Positions 17,909 through 26,979 are shown, numbered from the stretch's first letter. The stretch is 64,000 nt of DNA from Caldicellulosiruptor bescii DSM 6725 (GCF_000022325.1 NC_012034.1:1072501-1136500); one strand, 5' to 3'. A program made the numbers and translations. The notes: a model not told the origin generated them from the sequence alone.

Positions 17909-19465
17909 ATTAGTGAGACATTGAAGTTTGTAATTATTGGAGCAATTGTTTTGGTAGCATCAATGGTTGCCTTTTTCTTGGGCTATTTATATAGAAAGAA
18001 GATTGCAGAAAAGACCATAAAAAGTGCTGAACAAGAAGCCCAAAGAATTGTTGAGGAGGCCAAAAAACAGGCCGAGGCATACAAAAAGGAGGCAACACTC
18101 CTTGCAAAAGAAGAGATACACAGAGCAAGGAGCGAATTTGACAGAGAGGTAAGAGAACGAAGAGCAGAGCTCCAGAGGTTCGAAAGAAGACTTATCCAAA
18201 AAGAAGAGATGCTTGACAAAAAGATGGCGTCTGTAGAGGAAAAAGAAGAGCAGCTCAATCAGAAGCTGAAAGATATTCAAAAACTTCAAGAGGAGATTGA
18301 ACTTTTAAAACAAAAAGAGCAGGAAGAGCTGCAAAGAATTTCTGGGCTCACTCAGGAAGAAGCAAAACAAATTATACTCAAGAGTGTTGAACAAGATGTC
18401 AAACATGACGTTGCGCTCATGATAAAAGAGCTTGAACAGCAAGCAAAAGAAGAGGCTGACAAAAAAGCCAGAGAAATTATTGCTACTGCTATCCAACGCT
18501 ATTCGTCAGACTATGTTGCAGAAAACACTGTTTCTGTTGTGACACTCCCAAATGATGAAATGAAAGGTAGAATCATAGGTAGAGAAGGAAGAAACATAAA
18601 GACATTTGAGACTGTCACAGGAATAGACCTTATAATTGACGACACACCCGAGGCAGTAATATTATCAGGGTTTGACCCGATAAGGCGTGAGATAGCAAAA
18701 TTGACGCTTGAAAAGCTCATTTTAGATGGGCGAATACATCCTGCGCGAATTGAAGAAATGTACGAAAAAGCAAAACGAGAGGTTGAGAATAAGATTCGAG
18801 AAGAAGGAGAAAGGGTTGTATTTGAGCTTGGGATTCACAACTTGCATCCAGAACTCATTAAGCTCATAGGAAAACTTAAGTACAGAACAAGCTACGGTCA
18901 AAATGTTCTTGCACATTCTATTGAGGTAGCAAACATAGCAGGTATCATGGCAGCAGAGCTCGGTCTTGACCAGAGCATTGCAAAGCGTGCAGGTCTTTTG
19001 CATGACATTGGCAAAGCAGTTGACCATGAAATGGAAGGGTCACATGCCCTGATTGGTTATGAGCTTGCTAAAAAATACAAGGAGACAAACCCGGATGTCC
19101 TTGAAGCGATTGGTGGGCATCACGGTGAGATGGAAACAAGGTCAATTTACAATGTGTTAATTCAGGCTGCTGACTCTGTTTCAGCGGCACGACCAGGAGC
19201 TCGAAGAGAATCTCTTGAGTCTTATATCAAAAGACTTCAGAAACTTGAAGAGATTGCGAATTCTTTTGATGGTGTTGAAAAGGCTTATGCAATTCAAGCA
19301 GGAAGAGAGATAAGAATAATGGTAAAGCCTGACCATGTGAGTGATGATGATATTGTTATAATGGCAAGAGAGATAGTAAAGAGAATTGAAAGTGAGCTTG
19401 ATTATCCAGGTCAGATAAAGGTAAATGTAATCAGAGAAGTTCGAGCAGTTGAATATGCAAAATGA
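17909..19465 (+). CDS. rny: Ribonuclease Y
   Basis: About 519 residues. An N-terminal transmembrane helix ([22 protein letters not shown]) is followed by a long coiled coil (about 30-200), a KH domain ([17 protein letters not shown]) and an HD domain with [12 protein letters not shown], giving the RNase Y order. It is the membrane-anchored endonuclease that initiates mRNA decay in Firmicutes. The start is unusual. The SD AAAGGAGGT spans 17893-17901; the only upstream standard start, GTG 17900, lies inside it, and the next, TTG 17921, is 20 bases beyond GGAGG. ATT at 17909 has correct spacing (8 bases), so I annotate from there. Confidence 0.93.
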   Translation: MSETLKFVIIGAIVLVASMVAFFLGYLYRKKIAEKTIKSAEQEAQRIVEEAKKQAEAYKKEATLLAKEEIHRARSEFDREVRERRAELQRFERRLIQKEEMLDKKMASVEEKEEQLNQKLKDIQKLQEEIELLKQKEQEELQRISGLTQEEAKQIILKSVEQDVKHDVALMIKELEQQAKEEADKKAREIIATAIQRYSSDYVAENTVSVVTLPNDEMKGRIIGREGRNIKTFETVTGIDLIIDDTPEAVILSGFDPIRREIAKLTLEKLILDGRIHPARIEEMYEKAKREVENKIREEGERVVFELGIHNLHPELIKLIGKLKYRTSYGQNVLAHSIEVANIAGIMAAELGLDQSIAKRAGLLHDIGKAVDHEMEGSHALIGYELAKKYKETNPDVLEAIGGHHGEMETRSIYNVLIQAADSVSAARPGARRESLESYIKRLQKLEEIANSFDGVEKAYAIQAGREIRIMVKPDHVSDDDIVIMAREIVKRIESELDYPGQIKVNVIREVRAVEYAK

Positions 19466-19468
19466 GAA

Positions 19469-19524
19469 AAAAAGCGTGTTTTGTTCATGGCTTTTAAAAG
19501 CTTTGAACAAGACACGCTTTTTAT
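19469..19524 (+). terminator. Strong terminator after rny
   Basis: Long inverted repeat: AAAAGCGTGTTTTGTTCA pairs with TTGAACAAGACACGCTTTT, with an inner palindrome CTTTTAAAAG, ending in a T-run. It starts a few bases after the rny stop. Confidence 0.88.
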
Positions 19525-19557
19525 AAATTTATTCTGGAAAATATCTGGAGGTATGGA

Positions 19558-20337
19558 ATGAGATTTTTAGCTATAGGAGACGTTGTTGGAAGACCGGGGA
19601 GAAACATTCTAAAGAGCACCCTATCTAAACTTAAGGAAAACTACAAGATAGACGTTGTGATTGCTAACTGTGAGAATGCTGCGGGCGGTAATGGACTTAC
19701 CAAAAAGGTCGCTGATGAGCTTTTTTCTATAGGAATTGATGTTATGACAATGGGAAACCATGTGTGGGCAAATAAAGAGATTTTTTCTTTCATAGAAAAT
19801 GAGACCAGGATAATAAGACCTGCAAATTATCCCGAGGGTACTACTCCGGGCAGAGGATATAATGTGTTTGAAAAAAATAATGTAAAATTTACAGTTATTA
19901 ACTTGTGTGGCAGAGTATTTATGGAAAATTTGGACTGTCCTTTTAGGAAAATTGATGAGATTTTGAAAAAAATAGAATGTCCAATAATCATTGTTGATTT
20001 TCATGCAGAAGCCACATCAGAAAAGATAGCACTTGGCTTTTATGTTGATGGCCGTGTTTCTTGTCTTTATGGAACTCACACACATGTGCAAACAGCAGAT
20101 GAAAAAATACTTCCAAACGGTACAGCTTATATAACAGATATTGGTATGACAGGGCCGTATGACTCTGTTTTGGGTGTTGACAAGGATATTGTAATTCAAA
20201 AATTCACAACCCTTCTTCCTGTCAGGTTTGAGGTTGCCAAAGGTAAAGCTCAGTTCAACGGAATTGTGTTTGAAGTGGACAACAACAGCGGAAAAGCAGT
20301 TTCTATTGAGAGGATAAACTTTACGCTGGAAGAGTAA
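19558..20337 (+). CDS. ymdB: YmdB family metallophosphoesterase (TIGR00282 type)
   Basis: 259 residues. Metal-binding motifs GDVVGRPGR (Asp), NCENAAGGNG (Asn/Glu), TMGNHVW (Asn-His), VDFHAEATSEK and GTHTHVQTAD match the YmdB phosphodiesterase family, which hydrolyses cyclic nucleotides such as 2',3'-cNMP in vitro and affects biofilm or sporulation choice in Bacillus. Location after rny is conserved, although here a terminator separates them. SD TGGAGG precedes the ATG. Confidence 0.94.
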   Translation: MRFLAIGDVVGRPGRNILKSTLSKLKENYKIDVVIANCENAAGGNGLTKKVADELFSIGIDVMTMGNHVWANKEIFSFIENETRIIRPANYPEGTTPGRGYNVFEKNNVKFTVINLCGRVFMENLDCPFRKIDEILKKIECPIIIVDFHAEATSEKIALGFYVDGRVSCLYGTHTHVQTADEKILPNGTAYITDIGMTGPYDSVLGVDKDIVIQKFTTLLPVRFEVAKGKAQFNGIVFEVDNNSGKAVSIERINFTLEE

Positions 20338-20360
20338 ATAAAGATTTGTACACACTTTTT

Positions 20361-20400
20361 AAGAGCTGCAAGTAATCAAAATTTGCAGCTCTTATTTTTT
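20361..20400 (+). terminator. Terminator after ymdB
   Basis: AAGAGCTGCAA ... TTTGCAGCTCTT stem with an approximately 10-base loop, followed by ATTTTTT. Confidence 0.88.
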
Positions 20401-20469
20401 CTCATAATCTTCTGGGTAACATAATAATAATTTAATATAGAACAAATGAGAAAGGAATGTGAGGTCTTA

Positions 20470-21411
20470 ATGACAGCTTTAAGTATAAATACAGAAGTTG
20501 AGAAACTCCTTGACAGGCTTCCTGCCGAGATTGTTTACACAATCAAAACAACCTTTGAAGAAAATCTTCATGAAATTTGTGAGATAAAAATAAACTTAAA
20601 CTGTCCACTAATTGTAATTGGTAAAAGAGAGTATGTCTTTGAAAGTTTGATAATTACAAAAGAGATTTTAAACAAATGTATAAGCAGGCTGACAAACAAC
20701 TCTCTGTTTACATACGAAAAAAATATACTCCAGGGATACTTTACAGTTAACGGTGGGCACAGAATTGGAGTTGCTGGAAAATTCACGTTCGAAAATGGGA
20801 ACAAACAGGGTTTTGTCAGTTCAATCAGTGGGCTTAATATTAGAGTGGCGAAAACAGTTAGAATAGAATCTGAAAAAATTTTGAAAAGTATAGTGAAAGA
20901 GAATCTTGATAGTATCTATAACACTCTCATAATCTCCCCGCCTGGCTGTGGGAAAACTACACTTCTCAGAAACATTATAAGAATCTTAAGCTCTGGTGAA
21001 GGAATTTTGGCAGGAAGAGGATTAAGAGTAGTGGTAATTGATGAAAGGTCTGAGATTTGTACAGAGAATAATGACAAAAGGGAGATTGGTATCAGAACCT
21101 TTGTATTGGACGGAGTGGATAAGCTCAGAGGGATTTTAATGGCTGTGAGAAGTTTAAATCCTCAGATAATTGCGATGGATGAGCTTGGGTCGCCTTCTGA
21201 TTATTTGGCAGTTTGTGAAGCATCAAAAATGGGTGTTAGAATAATTGCAACAATGCACGCAGAGTCGATAAAAGACATTTATATGAGGGAGTTTTCTAAA
21301 AAAATAATCAATCAAGGTGTATTTGAAAAGGTGATTGTCTTAAGTTCTAAAAACGGTCCCGGAACTATTGAAAAAATAGTATCACTGGGTGAAGAGAGAA
21401 ATGGTGATTAA
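20470..21411 (+). CDS. spoIIIAA: Stage III sporulation protein AA (ATPase)
   Basis: About 313 residues. A P-loop SPPGCGKTTLLRN (about 155-167) and a Walker B region IIAMDELGS identify the secretion-ATPase-like SpoIIIAA. It is thought to energise the mother cell-forespore channel (feeding tube) built by SpoIIIAA-AH and SpoIIQ. It is first of eight tightly packed genes. ATG 20470 follows GTGAGG by 5 bases; an in-frame ATG at 20446 is an alternative. AB overlaps its end. Confidence 0.93.
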   Translation: MTALSINTEVEKLLDRLPAEIVYTIKTTFEENLHEICEIKINLNCPLIVIGKREYVFESLIITKEILNKCISRLTNNSLFTYEKNILQGYFTVNGGHRIGVAGKFTFENGNKQGFVSSISGLNIRVAKTVRIESEKILKSIVKENLDSIYNTLIISPPGCGKTTLLRNIIRILSSGEGILAGRGLRVVVIDERSEICTENNDKREIGIRTFVLDGVDKLRGILMAVRSLNPQIIAMDELGSPSDYLAVCEASKMGVRIIATMHAESIKDIYMREFSKKIINQGVFEKVIVLSSKNGPGTIEKIVSLGEERNGD

Positions 21412-21886
21412 GGTAATTGGTTCGGTTTTGATTATTTTTTCTTCTTGCATGATTGGGTACTATCAAACCTTGAAGCTGTGGCAGCAGGTAAAGATTGTAA
21501 ACCATATGATAGTATTTTTTACATATGCAAAAGCAAATGTAATTGCAGCACGTCTGACGTTTGCCGAGATTTTGGAAAATTTTAAGCTCAAAGAGGAAAG
21601 TAAGTTTAATCAGGTAATTGAATACTACTTTTTGTCCATAGGGAAAAACCAAAGTGATGTTAAAAATGTTTATCAACTTGATGAAAATCTTCATAGCCTT
21701 CTTGTTAGCCTTTTTAATGTCATAGCTTTTTATTCTATAAGCGAGATAGAAAAGGTTTTGGATGAAGGAATCAGAGAACTTAGAGAATACTACGATACTT
21801 ACAAGCTCAAATACAAGAAAAATAGCAAAATGTTTGCTGTACTTGGGATTTTTTGTGGAGTGTCTCTTTGCATATTACTTCTATAA
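21401..21886 (+). CDS. spoIIIAB: Stage III sporulation protein AB
   Basis: About 161 residues. One N-terminal and one C-terminal hydrophobic helix (VIKVIGSVLIIFSSCMIGYY and MFAVLGIFCGVSLCILLL) flank a soluble helical domain, as in SpoIIIAB, a relative of type II secretion GspF-like proteins. It overlaps the spoIIIAA stop by 11 bases (GTG 21389 also possible). Assignment relies on position and topology. Confidence 0.9.
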   Translation: MVIKVIGSVLIIFSSCMIGYYQTLKLWQQVKIVNHMIVFFTYAKANVIAARLTFAEILENFKLKEESKFNQVIEYYFLSIGKNQSDVKNVYQLDENLHSLLVSLFNVIAFYSISEIEKVLDEGIRELREYYDTYKLKYKKNSKMFAVLGIFCGVSLCILLL

Positions 21887-21905
21887 GTGGGTTGAGGTGT
21901 AAGAA

Positions 21906-22109
21906 TTGATGAATGGAATAGATTTGATTTTCAAGATAGCAGTAATAGGTATAATCCTGTACCTTGTAAATCAAGTGCTTGCAAAAGCTGAAAAGGAAGA
22001 ACTTGCGATGATGACAACCCTTGTAGGAGTTATAATTGTACTTTTTCTCATAATTGACCTCATAAGAAGGTTTTTTGATACTGTTAAATCAGTTTTCAAT
22101 CTTTACTAA
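21906..22109 (+). CDS. spoIIIAC: Stage III sporulation protein AC
   Basis: 67 residues with two transmembrane helices (IDLIFKIAVIGIILYLVNQVL and MTTLVGVIIVLFLIIDLI), typical SpoIIIAC length and topology, directly upstream of the related SpoIIIAD. Part of the membrane platform of the forespore channel. Confidence 0.92.
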   Translation: MMNGIDLIFKIAVIGIILYLVNQVLAKAEKEELAMMTTLVGVIIVLFLIIDLIRRFFDTVKSVFNLY

Positions 22110-22130
22110 GATGCTGAGGGACCACGAAAA

Positions 22131-22517
22131 ATGGAAATATTAAATATCGTTGCGCTTTGCATGGTCTCAATATTTGTTGTGAGTATATTAAAAAGAACTC
22201 AAAAAGAGATTGGACTTGCTGTGGCGGTCATTGTTGGAATACTCATTTTTTTGATGCTGATTGATAAACTTGTGTATGCTGTTGAGAAGATTGTTGAGAT
22301 GAGCAATAGAGTCTCTTTTGCAAGCGGCTATGTAAAGACGCTAATAAAAATGACTGGTATTGCACTGGTTTCAGAGTATACAGCAAGCGTGTGTAAAGAC
22401 AGCGGTGAGAGTGCAATTGCTGAAAAGGTAGAATTTGCAGCAAAAGTTATAATCTTGTTTTTATCACTTCCTTTAATAATGAGCCTATTCGATTTGATTA
22501 CTAAATTTTTAAGATAA
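22131..22517 (+). CDS. spoIIIAD: Stage III sporulation protein AD
   Basis: 128 residues. The first half resembles SpoIIIAC (two helices, with AVAVIVGILIFLMLIDKL), followed by a conserved segment YVKTLIKMTGIALVSEYTASVCKDSGE and a final helix. This matches SpoIIIAD, an integral membrane component of the channel. Order within the operon is canonical. Confidence 0.93.
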   Translation: MEILNIVALCMVSIFVVSILKRTQKEIGLAVAVIVGILIFLMLIDKLVYAVEKIVEMSNRVSFASGYVKTLIKMTGIALVSEYTASVCKDSGESAIAEKVEFAAKVIILFLSLPLIMSLFDLITKFLR

Positions 22518-22526
22518 GAGGAATGA

Positions 22527-23639
22527 ATGATGGGACAAAAGAGTTTAGTTTCAGTGTGTATACTTGTATTTTTCATAGTAGCACTTGAATGTTGCCAAGC
22601 ATCCCAGATTTCGCAAGAATACATCAAAAAAACGAAACAAATTTTAAATGACTACACTGAAAAAGATATAAGTAGTTATCTGGAAAGTATTGTAAAACAA
22701 AAAAGAGCAACCTTAGATATGGTAAATATTTTAAAAGAGAAAATAATGGGACAGATTTTTTCTACTTTTCGTCAAATAAGTTTGATACTTATTATAGCCC
22801 TATTATATATACTCATTGCAAGCGTTCAAACAGGTCTTAAGAATCAGTCGGTTGCAAATGTAACGTTTTTGGCTTTTTTCTTTACAGAGGTTTTGATTGT
22901 ACTTCAAAATTTAAAAGATGTTCTTTTAGATGCCCAGCAGACAGTTCAAAATGCGTGCAATTTTGCTGAAGTATTTTTTCCTCTTTTTGTTTCTCTGATA
23001 GCTTCTATGGGATATCCAACATATGCGGCTGCAATGAGCCCCAAGATAATGTTTGCCATTGTATTCTCATCTGAATTTTTGAAAAACATCATCTCCCCCT
23101 TTGCATATACTTACATACTTATTAGTATTTTATCGAATATTGATAGTGGAAGATTAGGATTGAGAAGGGTTCTGGGTTTCTGTAAAACTGCGTTGATGTG
23201 GTGTACAGTAGTTGGGATTGTTGTGTTTGTGGCTATTGTTTCTGTCGAAGGTATTGCAAATGTTACAGTGGACAGCTTAATTACAAAATCAATAAAATAC
23301 AGCGTTGGTAACTTTGTGCCATTTGTAGGAAAGATATTATCCGATGCCGCTGATACTCTTGCGACAAGCCTTGCGATAGTGAAAAATTCTCTTGGTGTAG
23401 TAGGCTTGATAGTTTTGCTGATAGGGATTGGAGTTTCCCTATTAAAAATTTTAGCAGTGTTTGTGGTATTCAGAGTGGCAGCTATTTTTGTAGGTTTAGT
23501 TGGTGATGCAATGCTTGCCCAGTTTTTGGATGACTATGCCGACGTACTCATTTTGATTTTTGCAATAGCATTTACAGCTTTGTGTATGTTTGTTGTTGCG
23601 TTCTCCTCAACCCTCTTTTTGCTTCAGGTTGGAAGGTGA
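22527..23639 (+). CDS. spoIIIAE: Stage III sporulation protein AE
   Basis: 370 residues. An N-terminal signal-anchor-like segment (SVCILVFFIVALECCQA) precedes six or more transmembrane helices. The size, polytopic character and position between AD and AF match SpoIIIAE, the largest membrane subunit, with export-apparatus-like topology. ATG 22527 is immediately followed by a second ATG. Confidence 0.93.
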   Translation: MMGQKSLVSVCILVFFIVALECCQASQISQEYIKKTKQILNDYTEKDISSYLESIVKQKRATLDMVNILKEKIMGQIFSTFRQISLILIIALLYILIASVQTGLKNQSVANVTFLAFFFTEVLIVLQNLKDVLLDAQQTVQNACNFAEVFFPLFVSLIASMGYPTYAAAMSPKIMFAIVFSSEFLKNIISPFAYTYILISILSNIDSGRLGLRRVLGFCKTALMWCTVVGIVVFVAIVSVEGIANVTVDSLITKSIKYSVGNFVPFVGKILSDAADTLATSLAIVKNSLGVVGLIVLLIGIGVSLLKILAVFVVFRVAAIFVGLVGDAMLAQFLDDYADVLILIFAIAFTALCMFVVAFSSTLFLLQVGR

Positions 23640-23643
23640 GAAC

Positions 23644-24138
23644 ATGCAGGAGGTTCTAAACGAAATTAGCCTCTCTCTGTTTTATATAGTAATAATTTCA
23701 ATTTTAATTGAAAACTTAGTAAATGAAAGATACAGAAAATACATAAATGTTTTTCTGGGACTGATAGTAAGTATGGTATTAATAGCGCCCATTGTCCAAA
23801 AATCAGATTTTTTAAAGTTTGAGTTTCAAAAAACTCTACAGAGGATAGAGAGCGAATTTAACCAGCAAGGAATTTACTCTCAAGACATCTACAGGGAAGC
23901 TCTTGTACAAGAGTATAAAAGTAAATTGCAAGATGAAATTAAAGATGATGTTAGTTCTACCTGTGGAAAAGAGATACAGATTGTTGAAATGAACATCTAT
24001 GAAAACATGGATTCGCCTGATTTTGGTAAGATAAATGAAATAAAAATTGAAGGTGAGTATGATGGTAAGGTGGTTGAGATAATTTCAAACAAGTATCATG
24101 TGCGCAAAGATAAAATCTATTTCCAAAAGCTGAGGTGA
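23644..24138 (+). CDS. spoIIIAF: Stage III sporulation protein AF
   Basis: About 164 residues. Two N-terminal helices (LFYIVIISILIENLV, YINVFLGLIVSMVLIAPIV) are followed by a soluble domain (residues about 70-164) that in this family adopts a ring-building-motif-like fold. The ATG at 23644 follows GGTGAG and lies just past the spoIIIAE stop. Confidence 0.9.
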   Translation: MQEVLNEISLSLFYIVIISILIENLVNERYRKYINVFLGLIVSMVLIAPIVQKSDFLKFEFQKTLQRIESEFNQQGIYSQDIYREALVQEYKSKLQDEIKDDVSSTCGKEIQIVEMNIYENMDSPDFGKINEIKIEGEYDGKVVEIISNKYHVRKDKIYFQKLR

Positions 24139-24144
24139 AGAAAA

Positions 24145-24699
24145 ATGGCTGATTTGAGAAAGATAAAAAATTTGCTTGAAAATGTTATGAAAATCAAAGA
24201 TTTGATTATTTTTTTGGGCGTATGTGGAATATTTCTTCTTGTAGTTTCTTCAAACTTTTCTACATCTTCAAAACAAACAAGTGCTACTATAAAACAACAA
24301 GAAATTCAAGAGGATGGGCAGCAGTATGAACAGCTAATTGAGAAAAAACTTGAGGGTATATTAAAGGAAATAGACCCAACAAGAGATGTTTCAGTGATGA
24401 TAACTTTTGACGACTGCTATGAGTACGTGCTTGCTACTGAAACAAGAGAGAACAGGCGAAGTGAAAAACAAAACCAAAATACAACCATTTCTGAAGAAGA
24501 AATAGATAGCAAAGTAGTTGTGTTGCAACAGCAAGGTGAATCAAAACCTTTTGTGGTGAAAAGGATATACCCAAAAGTCAGAGGAGTGGCTATAGTTTCC
24601 AAAGGAGCAAGGGATAAGAAGGTATATATAGGTCTTGTTAAGGCTGCATCAACTGTGCTTGGTATAACTCCTGATAAAGTGGAGGTGTTTGTTAAGTGA
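24145..24699 (+). CDS. spoIIIAG: Stage III sporulation protein AG
   Basis: 184 residues. One transmembrane helix (about 17-35, LIIFLGVCGIFLLVVS), then a domain with LEGILKEIDPTRDVSVMITFDD, RVYPKVRGVAIVSKGARD-like text and KAASTVLGITPDKVEVF. This matches SpoIIIAG, whose ring-building motif forms the large channel ring. Its end overlaps the spoIIIAH start (GTGA). Confidence 0.93.
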   Translation: MADLRKIKNLLENVMKIKDLIIFLGVCGIFLLVVSSNFSTSSKQTSATIKQQEIQEDGQQYEQLIEKKLEGILKEIDPTRDVSVMITFDDCYEYVLATETRENRRSEKQNQNTTISEEEIDSKVVVLQQQGESKPFVVKRIYPKVRGVAIVSKGARDKKVYIGLVKAASTVLGITPDKVEVFVK

Positions 24700-25232
24700 A
24701 CAAGAAGATATTTGTAAAAGTATATAGCAAAAGACAGCTTATGACAATTTCGCTTGTCATCTTGCTTATAGTAGCAGGAATTATAAATTCAAGAGTGGAG
24801 CTTGGAAATAAAAAGAAGATAAACCCTTCTGTAATTGAAGTAAGTAATCCGACTGTACACAAAAGTGAAAGCGATGCTGAAGAGAGTACAATTGATGAAA
24901 TGAAGCTAAAAAGAGAAATAGAACGCTCTAAAGAGATAAACCTTTTAAAGTCTCTTTTAAATGACCAAGCTGATGCAAATGCTCAGAAAAAGATTGATGA
25001 TAAGATAGCTAAAATTATTGATATCAGCAACAAGGAAATGACATGCGAAAATGTTCTAAGTTCCAAGGGTTTGGGAGAGAGTGCAGTGTTTTATACAGAT
25101 GATACAATATATGTTGTGGTACAAAAGAAGCTTGAAAAGAGAGAGCTAATTCAGATTCAGAATGTGATAATGAACGTATTTAAGGTGGATTTTAACAAGA
25201 TAAGAGTGTCTCAAAGTAAAAACTTAAATTAA
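24696..25232 (+). CDS. spoIIIAH: Stage III sporulation protein AH
   Basis: 178 residues. One N-terminal transmembrane helix (LMTISLVILLIVAGII), a variable charged linker, then the YscJ/FliF-like domain (about 80-178). In Bacillus SpoIIIAH meets forespore SpoIIQ to zip the two membranes. GTG start overlapping the AG stop. It ends the eight-gene operon. Confidence 0.92.
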   Translation: MNKKIFVKVYSKRQLMTISLVILLIVAGIINSRVELGNKKKINPSVIEVSNPTVHKSESDAEESTIDEMKLKREIERSKEINLLKSLLNDQADANAQKKIDDKIAKIIDISNKEMTCENVLSSKGLGESAVFYTDDTIYVVVQKKLEKRELIQIQNVIMNVFKVDFNKIRVSQSKNLN

Positions 25233-25238
25233 CTGATG

Positions 25239-25268
25239 TTGTTAAAACAAAAAAGTATAGGGTATAAT
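25239..25268 (+). promoter_or_regulatory. Candidate promoter for the Asp23/AmaP genes
   Basis: TTGTTA (25239-25244), 18 bases, TATAAT (25263-25268), just after spoIIIAH. It suggests the envelope-stress-type genes are transcribed separately from the sporulation operon. Confidence 0.6.
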
Positions 25269-25318
25269 ATATAACATAGAATGAAAATTCTTATTAAAGA
25301 TTGAGGAGGTATTTTAAA

Positions 25319-25705
25319 ATGTCAGAAAACACTATTGGCGAAACAATGGGTGGGGTTGTAAAGATTGCTGAAGAAGTTGTGGCTATAATTGCAGCTGTTG
25401 CAGCCTCTGAAGTAAAAGGTGTTGCATCAATGGTTGGGTCTTGGACAGGCAATATTACAGAAGCTCTGGGTAAAAAGAACTTAGCAAAAGGTGTAAAAGT
25501 CCAAGTTGGAGAAAAAGAAGCGGCAATTGATATCTACATAACAGTAGAGTATGGTGTCAGAATTCCAGAGGTCGCATGGGAGATTCAGGAGAGAGTAAAG
25601 AGTGCTGTTGAGAGCATGACAGGCTTGAAAGTTGTTGAAGTCAATATACATGTTCAGGGGATAAAGTTTGAAAAAGAAGAGCAAAAAGAAGAGGTGGCAG
25701 AGTAA
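25319..25705 (+). CDS. Asp23/Gls24 family envelope stress protein
   Basis: 128 residues with the Asp23 pattern: GVVKIAEEVVAIIAAVAASEVKGVASMVGSW, VQVGEKEAAIDIYITVEYGVRIPEVAWEIQERVKSAVESMTGLKVVEVNIHVQGI. The family is soluble and membrane-associated through AmaP, and is linked to cell-envelope homeostasis. SD TGAGGAGGT precedes the ATG. A terminator hairpin overlaps its stop codon. Confidence 0.93.
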   Translation: MSENTIGETMGGVVKIAEEVVAIIAAVAASEVKGVASMVGSWTGNITEALGKKNLAKGVKVQVGEKEAAIDIYITVEYGVRIPEVAWEIQERVKSAVESMTGLKVVEVNIHVQGIKFEKEEQKEEVAE

Positions 25706-25738
25706 ATCTCTGGGCAGCAGAGATTTACTCTCATTTTT
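25699..25738 (+). terminator. Hairpin terminator overlapping the Asp23 stop
   Basis: Perfect 13-bp inverted repeat AGAGTAAATCTCT / AGAGATTTACTCT with a 7-base loop, followed by CATTTTT. It probably reduces readthrough into amaP, giving more Asp23 than AmaP. Confidence 0.82.
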
Positions 25739-25757
25739 GTGAGGAGGAAAGGTGCAA

Positions 25758-26297
25758 ATGAAAATTGGTGAGAGAATACTTTTGACCATATTTACGTTAA
25801 TTGTAATATTTTTTTCAGTAATTGCTATTTTGCTTCCACTCAACATCTTTGACGTAGATACAGTTCAGGCTGCTGTATATAATTATATGAACACACCCAT
25901 ATATGCCATCATACCGCTACTTCTGATAATAATGGGGTTTTCAGTAATGTTTATTGGTGTTAAGAAGAAAAAAGCAAGGCTTGGGATAATTCACACAAAC
26001 GAGTTTGGAAATCTCTTAATCTCACCAAAGACATTTGAGTCTGCAGGGTACAATGCAGTAAAGGATATAAAGGGAATAAAAGATGCCTCAATTGAGATAG
26101 AGTTTGACGAAAGTGGTGTTATATATTACATTGATGCTATTGTCACAAATGATATCAATGTGCCTGAGTTGACAAAAGAGGTTCAAAATGCTATAAAGAG
26201 TCATGTGGAAGTGGCAATAGGAATCACTGTTAAAGCTATTAACTTTCACGTGAAGGATATGGTTGCCCCGCAAGTACCTATTACTCATTTGAGGTAG
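25758..26297 (+). CDS. amaP: AmaP-like alkaline shock response membrane anchor
   Basis: About 179 residues. Two transmembrane helices (about 5-28 and 48-68) are followed by an Asp23-like soluble domain (GNLLISPKTFESAGYNAVKDIKGIKD ... VAIGITVKAINFHVKDM). AmaP anchors Asp23 at the membrane. SD GAGGAGGAAAGG precedes; ATG 25758 follows an alternative GTG at 25752. The asp23-amaP-DUF2273 trio is a common Firmicute arrangement. Confidence 0.9.
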   Translation: MKIGERILLTIFTLIVIFFSVIAILLPLNIFDVDTVQAAVYNYMNTPIYAIIPLLLIIMGFSVMFIGVKKKKARLGIIHTNEFGNLLISPKTFESAGYNAVKDIKGIKDASIEIEFDESGVIYYIDAIVTNDINVPELTKEVQNAIKSHVEVAIGITVKAINFHVKDMVAPQVPITHLR

Positions 26298-26307
26298 GGG
26301 TGTTAAA

Positions 26308-26517
26308 ATGGATTTGTTGAAGGAATTTTTAGTAAAACATTTAGGAGAAGTAATAGGCGGGCTGATTGGTCTTGTATTTGCAATATTTGTGCTTATTTTT
26401 GGTTTTTTTAAAACACTGTTTATATTCATCTGCATAGCGGTTGGAATATTTATAGGCGGACGATATTTTGAAAAGAAAAAACTAATTGAGTTTTTAGACA
26501 AACACTTACCATGGTAA
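26308..26517 (+). CDS. DUF2273 small membrane protein
   Basis: 69 residues. Two hydrophobic stretches (GEVIGGLIGLVFAIFVLIFGFFKTLFIFICIAVGIFIGG) fill the centre with charged ends, typical of DUF2273 proteins encoded next to Asp23 and AmaP. A role with AmaP in envelope stress is inferred from context only. Confidence 0.85.
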   Translation: MDLLKEFLVKHLGEVIGGLIGLVFAIFVLIFGFFKTLFIFICIAVGIFIGGRYFEKKKLIEFLDKHLPW

Positions 26518-26541
26518 AAAAGGGGTTGAAAATGAAAAAAA

Positions 26542-26979
26542 ATGCACAGAAGAAGGAAGACAAGAGAACTCTGCATGAAAATCTTGTATGCTTACAGATT
26601 TGAAAATAATACACAAGACATAATAGAATTTTACAAAAAGTTTAGAGAATTAAATCAAGATGAAGATTTCAAGGACATAGATGAGAAGTATCTTGAAAGA
26701 TTATTAAAAGGAGTAATTCAAAACCAGCAAAAAATAGATAACATTATTGAAAAGTACTCAAAAGATTGGCCACTTAGCAGACTTCCAATGGTTGAGCTTG
26801 AACTTATGAGAATTGCTGTGTATGAGCTTTTATTTGAAGAGGAAGTGCCTGTTTCTGTTGCAATTGACGAGGCTGTTGACATGGCAAGTATATTTGGGAT
26901 AGAAAAGGCGCCAAGCTTTGTGAACGGTATACTTGGCAGGATTGCTGCAAATGAGGTGAAAAGAGGCCAGAAATCATGA
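26542..26979 (+). CDS. nusB: Transcription antitermination protein NusB
   Basis: 145 residues: RRRKTRELCMKILYAYRF at the start and VELELMRIAVYELLFEEEVPVSVAIDEAVDMASIFGIEKAPSFVNGILGRIA at the end are typical NusB. It binds boxA RNA with S10 during rRNA antitermination. The ATG at 26542 matches the family start; a nearby out-of-frame ATG at 26532 does not. Its stop overlaps the xseA start. Confidence 0.95.
   Translation: MHRRRKTRELCMKILYAYRFENNTQDIIEFYKKFRELNQDEDFKDIDEKYLERLLKGVIQNQQKIDNIIEKYSKDWPLSRLPMVELELMRIAVYELLFEEEVPVSVAIDEAVDMASIFGIEKAPSFVNGILGRIAANEVKRGQKS

Noticed and set aside
20402-20430. CATA-containing elements before spoIIIAA that resemble a sigma-E promoter
   Set aside because: The spacing between the two CATA elements is about 9 bases, too short for sigma-E, and A/T-rich sequence gives such matches by chance.
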